Shown piece after piece: positions 58,353 to 64,000 of a DNA stretch of 64,000 nucleotides. Source of the DNA: Acanthochromis polyacanthus (Eukaryota; Chordata; Actinopteri; Pomacentridae); NCBI RefSeq assembly GCF_021347895.1, contig NC_067136.1, forward strand, positions 3,741,970 to 3,805,969, in the 5' to 3' direction. Below the pieces are notes generated by a model, which had not been told where the DNA came from, ran no database searches, and saw nothing but the letters and a program-made list of their open reading frames with translations. Made by a program: the position numbers and the translations under genes. Position 1 is the first letter of the stretch. Each line of letters starts with the position of its first letter.

Positions 58353-58848
58353 TGGATAAGGTTTGAAACATCATCAACTCATTCTCACTGTAGACAACCA
58401 CAGATGAGGTTGGAGGTTGGAAAGAAAGGACATTGATAGAAAAAAATCCACATGGTTCTTCAATTCCAGCTGCAGTTACTCTGGTCAACAATGAATATCA
58501 GAGTGAACACAGCAAGGTATTAAAGTAGTACAGTGGAAAGTGTGATGTTTTGTCATATTTTGTAATCTTATTGAAATGTTTCTTCTCCTGGTTCAGTCCA
58601 AAGAACATTTTTCTGCCTTAGAAGGACAATAAATTTACAGCCGCTAATGTATCATAACGCGACTTACAGCGAACAGAAACAGCCTTCTGACTACATGAGA
58701 TCCACATAGTTACGCTGTTGTAGAGAAAGCGCTCTGCTCTGTTTTACATTCGGTAGCACCAGAAAAGTAGCACTCATATCTGTGTTTCAGTATATACAAT
58801 ACCCCAGTACTATACTATATACATACAATGCACTCCTGTACTATACTA

Positions 58849-59165
58849 CACTCAAGAAAAATATAAACGCAACATTTTTGTTTTTGCTCCCATTTTTTAT
58901 GAGATGAACTCAAAGATCTAAAACTTTTCCACATACACAATATCACCATTTCTCTCAAATATTGTTCACAAATCTGTCTAAATCTGTGACAGTGAGCACT
59001 TCTCCTTTGCTGAGATAATCCATCCCACCTCACAGGTGTTCCATATCAAGATGCTGATTACACACCATGATTAGTGCACAGGGTGCCTTAGACTGCCCAC
59101 AATAAAAGGACACTCTGAAAGGTGCAGTTTTATCCCACAGCACAATGCCACAGATGTTGCTCCAT
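58849..59165 (+). mobile_element. Tc1-like transposon 5' end
   Basis: Starts CACTCAAGAAAAATATAAAC and includes TCTCCTTTGCTGAGATAATC and GCACAATGCCACAGATGTTG, the promoter-proximal part of a widespread fish Tc1-like element up to its start codon. The transposase is absent after about 59165. Confidence 0.75.
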
Positions 59166-59550
59166 CTTGACCTGTCTGTATCCATCATGTATTTAACCCT
59201 TCAGAACCTGTGGTCAATGCTCTCCCTCTATTCAGGTCAACACAATATCAATAGTAATACTTATATGTGATATCATTTTCAGTGTTCAGTTAGCAGTACC
59301 TTAAAAAAATCCTGACAGAGAACAAAGTGTTCAGCCATCACAAGGCTGGAGAGGCCTCTGAGTGAGCCACTGACTGTCAGAACAGCGATGGGGAACCTTG
59401 AAGCTGGCACTTCAGATGCTTTCCATCCAATCTGACAAAGCTTTACAGGACATTTCAAGAACAGTGGGATATATATCTCTCAGGAAAGTGAGGGAGGTGT
59501 CAATTAATCACATGTACAAAAAGAAAAGCATTCAGAGAGCACAGTACTGT

Positions 59551-61487
59551 TAGGGTGACCATATTCTGTTTCTCTGAAAAGAGGACACACTTCCAGCTCG
59601 CGCACGAAAAATTTTCAGTGTCCCCTCCCATTTTTAGGGGTTTTCCGTGGGTCAGGGAGCTTTCTGTGCTTCAAACTCAGTTAAACAGATATTCTGAATT
59701 CCCCAGAAAAGAACACTTTACCTGGATATACAGAAAAATAGCCCAAAACACTTACAAACAGTTGCTTTATAAATAATATATTTATTAATTTAAAGCAATT
59801 CTCCTGAACAATATAATCAGTCACATACAAATACGGCATGCTCTAGTCTTTAATAGTTATTGACTCAAGTTGTGTAGGAACACGTATTCAGATGTTTAAC
59901 AAAATAAGAAATAATCATCTCTCTTAAGTCTGACACTTACACCTTAGTTTAGGGTGACCATACGTCCTCTTTTGCCCGGACATGTCCTCTTTTGAGAGGC
60001 TGTCCGGCCTGTCCGGCCGGCGTTTATAAAGTCCTTCAAATGTCCGGGTTTTTGATATTGCCTAGCAGACCAGTGTATTTATCATTCATGTGGAAACACG
60101 CTCTGAGAGGCGGAGTTTGAGCCGAACCCCGGAACGCTCCACACTCACTCACTCCTCGCAGGCTGACAGGCAGGTAGACACACTGCGAGAGAACACTCGA
60201 ACCGAAAGAAAATGCCGAAACGCAAACGTCATTTCACTGATGAAATGCGAAAAAAGTACCCCTGTTTTCGTCCAGGTCGTGTCAAATGGGAGGCAGAATG
60301 TACAGTCTGCAAAGCTGGGACTTATGTCTCTGTGGCTAAGAAGAAAAGGAAAAAGAAGGAAAAAAAGGACTGTTGACTTGAGGCCTTATTTCTATTTTTA
60401 CATAACTGATAATTGGGAGGTTATTTTGAAGAATGGTACTCTACCTCACTTTTCCTAACTAAGGTAGGGTGACCATATTCTGTTTCTCTGAAAAGAGGAC
60501 ACACTTCCAGCTCGCGCGCGAAAAATTTTCAGTCCCCCCCCCCCCCCCCCCCCCATTTTTAGGGGTTTTCCATGGGTCAGGGGGCTTTCTGTGCTTCAAA
60601 CTCAGTTAAACAGATATTCTGAATTCCCCAGAAAAGAACACTTTACCAAATAGCCCAAAACACTCACAAACAGTTGCTTTATAAATAATATATTTATTAA
60701 TTTAAAGCAATTCTCCTAAACAATATAATCAGTCACATACAAATACGGCATGCTCTAGTCTTTAATAGTTATTGACTCAAGTTGTGTAGGAACACATGTA
60801 TTCAGATGTTTAACAAAATAAGAAATAATCATCTCTCTTAAGTCTGACACTTACACCTTAGTTAGGAAAAGTGAAGTAGAGTACCATTCTTCAAAATAAC
60901 CTCCCAATTATCAGTTATGTAAAAATAGAAATAATGCCTCAAAATATTAAACAAAAAGAAAAAAGAGAGGTAGCCTATTCTTCAATGTTCAGTTAGCCCA
61001 TTCTTCAAAATAATGTGTCTAATGGCAAATGAAAAAAATATAGAAATAATGCCTCAAGTCAACAGTCCTTTTTTTTTCCTTCTTTTTCCTTCTCTTATTA
61101 GCTACAGAGACATAAGTCCCAGCTTTGCAGACTGTACATTCTGCCTCCCATTTGACACGACCCGGACGAAAACAGGGGTACTTTTTTCGCATTTCATCCG
61201 TGAAATGACATTTGCGTTTCAGTATTTTCTTTCGGTTCGAGTGTTCTCTCGCAGTGTGCCTACCTGCCTGTCAGCCTGCGAGGAGTGATTGAGTGTGGAG
61301 CGTTCCAGGGTTCGGCTCAAACTCCGCCTCTCAGAGCGTGTTTCCACATGAATGATAAATACACTGGTCTGCTAGGCAATATCAAAAACCCGGACATTTG
61401 AAGGACTTTATAAACGCCGGCCGGACAGGCCGGACAGCCTCTCAAAAGAGGACATGTCCGGGCAAAAGAGGACGTATGGTCACCCTA
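59551..61487. mobile_element. Tandem pair of hAT-like elements with one inverted arm
   Basis: Order: D1 (59551-59949), arm L (59950-60464), D2 (60465-60855), arm R (60856-61487). D1 and D2 are direct repeats starting TAGGGTGACCATATTCTG. Arms L and R are reverse complements, each bearing a TAGGGTGACCATACGTCC end. D2 plus arm R is one complete short element; D1 plus a flipped arm L would be another. Arm R has about 100 bp of extra AT-rich sequence near 60938-61040. The outer flanks AGTACTGT and ACAGTACT are reverse complements. Confidence 0.75.
60212..60376 (+). pseudogene. N-terminal zinc-finger exon of a hAT-like transposase
   Basis: ATG opening MPKRKRHFTDEMRKKYPCF, with WEAECTVCKAGTYVSVA (a CxxC of a BED/TTF-type finger), then a lysine-rich run and stop, 54 codons. 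The histidine half and catalytic domain are missing. A mirrored diverged copy lies at about 61100-61230 on the minus strand in arm R. Confidence 0.55.
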
Positions 61488-61488
61488 A

Positions 61489-62249
61489 AGGTCCTTACAC
61501 ACCAAGAGCGATGCGAATAAACGATTCGAAATTGCGAAATATTCGGATGCGAGTTTTGACGCACCTGTCCATACATATCAAGCACGATGCGTTTTTGCAA
61601 CTTTCCGAAGGGGAGGAAGACGTTGCCGTAATGTATTTCCACCTCTTCTTCTGTTTTCCACCTGCCTGGCCACTCCTCGTCATTTCTCCCTCCTCTCTCT
61701 TCTTTCTCACGTACGTGTCCCTCAAATTCCTCCACATCTTCTTCACTTCTTCAACTATAAAGTATGAATAATAATAATATCTACCATATGCCACAGATAC
61801 TAAAAGCAGAAAACACAACACCGGACGGATTATTTTCAGTTCTGATTAGATGCGTTGCGATGTCTTTCTGTCTTGATATCATGTACTGTAATGTGAGTCG
61901 GGGCCAGTACCGGGTAAGCATAACATTAAACTATAATCCATAAACGTAAGGTAACAACCGAGACCTAATTGATGACCGTGACATCAACGCAATTGACAGT
62001 GAAAAGTATGTTGTATGCCGGTGAATGGGACGTCGCAACAACACGCAATCTGATTGGTCAGAAGTGGTCACAAAGAATGCGAAACTTTAGAAAAATCGAC
62101 CATGATCCGAAAAAATAAATGCCGCAAAATCACTGAGCGAGAAAACGTTGCCGATGTGAACGCGTGTATTGACAGGATACAGGTTTGAAAAAAAATATTG
62201 ACGTCCGAAAAAAACGCACGTAAAAAACGCACCCGGTGTGTAAGGACCT
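61489..62249 (-). mobile_element. PIF/Harbinger-type element with 3-bp TAA target duplication
   Basis: Perfect 15-bp TIRs AGGTCCTTACACACC and complement. TAA on both sides (61486-61488 and 62250-62252). The right flank AACAGTACT continues the sequence interrupted after the preceding hAT-like pair. It encodes a MADF-like fragment on the minus strand, as Harbinger elements do. Confidence 0.85.
61625..61756 (-). pseudogene. MADF (Myb-like) domain fragment of a Harbinger element
   Basis: Within the minus frame 61821-61495: VEEVKKMWRNLRDTYVRKKR, then a G/Q/K linker, then KKRWKYI. This W...LRDxYxR...KW-Y pattern is the C-terminal half of MADF domains, the DNA-binding accessory protein of PIF/Harbinger transposons. 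Truncated; not a host gene. Confidence 0.6.
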
Positions 62250-62399
62250 TAACAGTACTTCATCAAGACTGCTCAGTTGTCTGATTTCTGACAGATGAAA
62301 TCTTTCAAAAATTTGTGGTCGACAGTGGTTAATTTGTAGAAGGATCACAATCATGAGATCGTCAGCAGGCAGCTGACGTAGGGTTCACTTGTTGTCATG

Positions 62400-62640
62400 G
62401 TTACAGTTATGCCGTGCCGCTATCTCGTAATGATACAGAAATCTTGAACAAATCTATGGATCCAGACTATAAGCTGCATCACTGCAAAATCTAATCACTT
62501 GGTCCTTGTGTCATTTCTGACCTTCCCTAAAAATTTCACCAAAATCTGTTAATCCATTTTTGAGTAATGTTGCTAACAGACAAAAAGACAGACAGACAAC
62601 CCAACACTGATCATCACATAACTCCACTGCATTCCTTGGC
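62400..62640. repeat. Interspersed repeat fragment
   Basis: Contains AATTTCACCAAAATCTGTTA then TTGAGTAATGTTGCTAACAG and ACAGACAGACAACCCAAC, a tail recurrent in fish genomes. Class not decided. Confidence 0.4.
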
Positions 62641-62649
62641 TAAGAAATA

Positions 62650-63640
62650 ACTTAAATCACCTGTGTGATCTCACAGGGCATTTAACCAAAGTCAGACTGC
62701 ATCAGCGACCTCTCCGATCCCTTGTATTCCTTGTCTTTGGCCCCAAACAGACCTCTCCCATTTTTTCATCCATCTAGCTGTTTGTTTGATGTGTAAGGAT
62801 CACCACAGCCTCACAGGGTCACCAGTGTGACATCCCTTAAATTTCTCTACAGTCCACACATGCAGGTTACACTGGGCTTGGGTTTTCCCAGCTGTAGGCT
62901 ATGTATGTGTAATTTATTTGTCATTTTATTTAAATATGTATGCAAAACACCGAGCTGTTGTAGTACCTTCACCTACACCTACCTAGAAATAGATGATCAC
63001 CAGCTGGCTATGTGATATATTAGGTGAAAGATCAAATCTTCCAATGTAACAGTCAAAGGAAAAGCACACACACATTTTAATTTCAGATAAACCCTTCGTG
63101 CTGTCTGAAACCCACTTTCACATTTGTCTGATCAAATCTGGACGAGTGTCCATGTGACGCTGAGGATTCTTTAAAATCCAGTTTCTGATGAAACCCCCTG
63201 TCTAAAGCCAACTTCCACATTTTTTGAAAAACAAAAAAAAAACAAAAAAAGGGAAATGTGCCTACTTTCTCTCTGTTGTACTCGTGCAAACTGTAATTTG
63301 CATTTTTCCAGTCATATTGATGTGAGCTTTTTGTTTGTGCAGAGGGGCTGGGCTTGGCTTTCCTCCTAAACAGAAAGTTTGCAGAGCCAAGCCCTGTTTT
63401 ATTTTTTCTTCTCCTGATTGCTTTGTAGTGTTGGACACTGAGCAGACCACACTTTCATCGGGTGCTCACTGAACCAGAGAAATGGTAAGAAAAGCTCTGT
63501 ATTTTAGCCTAAACCAAACAAAACAATTAGAAATATTCATGAATGTACAGTGTAGATATATGAAACGTATTTAATATGGCTGTAATTCACATGATAATTC
63601 TCTGAAATGCCTTTGGAGACGGCTTATAGTAGAGAAATGA
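62650..63640. other. Sequence without a supported gene
   Basis: No exon with homology is visible. An ATG directly followed by a strong donor (ATG|GTAAGAAAAG at 63482-63484) after a GC-rich stretch could be a first exon of a plus-strand gene extending out of the window, but nothing confirms it. Confidence 0.3.
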
Positions 63641-63644
63641 ACAT

Positions 63645-64000
63645 TCAATACAATTCAATTCAATTCAATTCAGTTTTATTTATATAGCGTCAATTACAGT
63701 CAAATCGTCTCAAGACACTTTACAGAACCCATATGCCTGACCCCCAGAGCAAGCCCAAAGGCGACAGTGGCAAGGAAAACACCCTTTTAACAGGGAAGAA
63801 ACCTCGAGCAGAACCCGGCTCTAATAGGGGGGACCCATCTGCCTGCTGGCCGGGCGGGTTGAGAAGGACAGAAGAGGGCAAGGGGGAGGGGTGGGAGAAG
63901 AGGGAGGGGTGGGAAAGCAAGGAAAACACAACACACATTTGGATACATGTATGACAGGATATGTGACACAAACAAAGTATAAGCTAACATTGAAAACTGA
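63645..64000 (-). mobile_element. LINE 3' tail with (AATTC)n end
   Basis: (AATTC)n at about 63650-63678, then TTTTATTTATATAGCGTCAA, GGCGACAGTGGCAAGGAAAA and GAAGAAACCTCGAGCAGAAC, a well-known fish LINE 3' region read in reverse. It continues past the window end. Confidence 0.7.

Noticed and set aside
56750..58436. Open frames of 538 and 397 codons
   Set aside because: They are entirely the 20/21-bp minisatellite read through; absence of stops is a property of the unit, and no known domain is present.

Overview
The window is vertebrate, almost certainly teleost, nuclear DNA. Genes are split into short exons with GT-AG introns. The interspersed repeats are typical of bony fish: Rex3/RTE, L2, L1-Tx1-like and Rex1-like LINEs, hAT, PIF/Harbinger, Tc1/mariner, TTAA-targeting and Ty3/gypsy-like LTR elements. 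The genus cannot be named from sequence alone.

Two gene families are visible. From about 3.7 to 47.5 kb there is a minus-strand tandem cluster of two-domain C-type lectin-like (CTLD) genes in three copies: A (4521-12649), B (21759-34332) and D (45599-47494). Only copy B is open throughout. Its six exons join in phase into a 331-residue protein: signal peptide, CTLD1, CTLD2, a short charged tail and a C-terminal KDEL tetrapeptide. Copies A and D carry stop codons, one of them shared at the same CTLD2 codon, and D has also lost its signal exons. Downstream of each copy is a conserved block with a transmembrane-like reading frame and an AATAAA signal, possibly an alternative membrane-anchoring last exon. 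On the plus strand, 53000-55121 is a complete five-exon immunoglobulin-superfamily receptor of 280 residues, resembling Fc-receptor-like proteins, with two Ig domains, one membrane helix and no tyrosine motif in its tail.

The lectin cluster grew by segmental duplication. Matching non-coding landmarks recur at about 2.06, 18.45 and 40.03 kb, 3.75, 20.85 and 44.69 kb, and 14.0, 17.6, 35.6, 39.3 and 49.0 kb. The paralogous copies act as empty-site references, so many insertions can be delimited to the base with target-site duplications (TSDs): solo LTRs at 7925-8911, 14440-15429, 19406-20294 and 31542-32775; a non-autonomous LTR element at 22565-30212; hAT elements at 10530-11673 and 40232-43284; a fold-back element at 15919-16215; and two related transposons of unassigned superfamily at 22629-25999 and 36847-38838.

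The most notable observations are: (1) a secretory double lectin ending in KDEL; (2) two DNA transposons sharing a GGGTSATTC terminus, 4-bp TSDs and subterminal repeat clusters, one of which amplified its repeat into a 19-bp minisatellite; (3) a 0.8-kb inversion next to a hAT element whose junctions match aberrant one-ended transposition; (4) a duplicated hAT-like element with one arm flipped at 59.5-61.5 kb. From 55.2 kb to the end there are only repeats, a 1.6-kb minisatellite of 20/21-bp units and transposon remnants.
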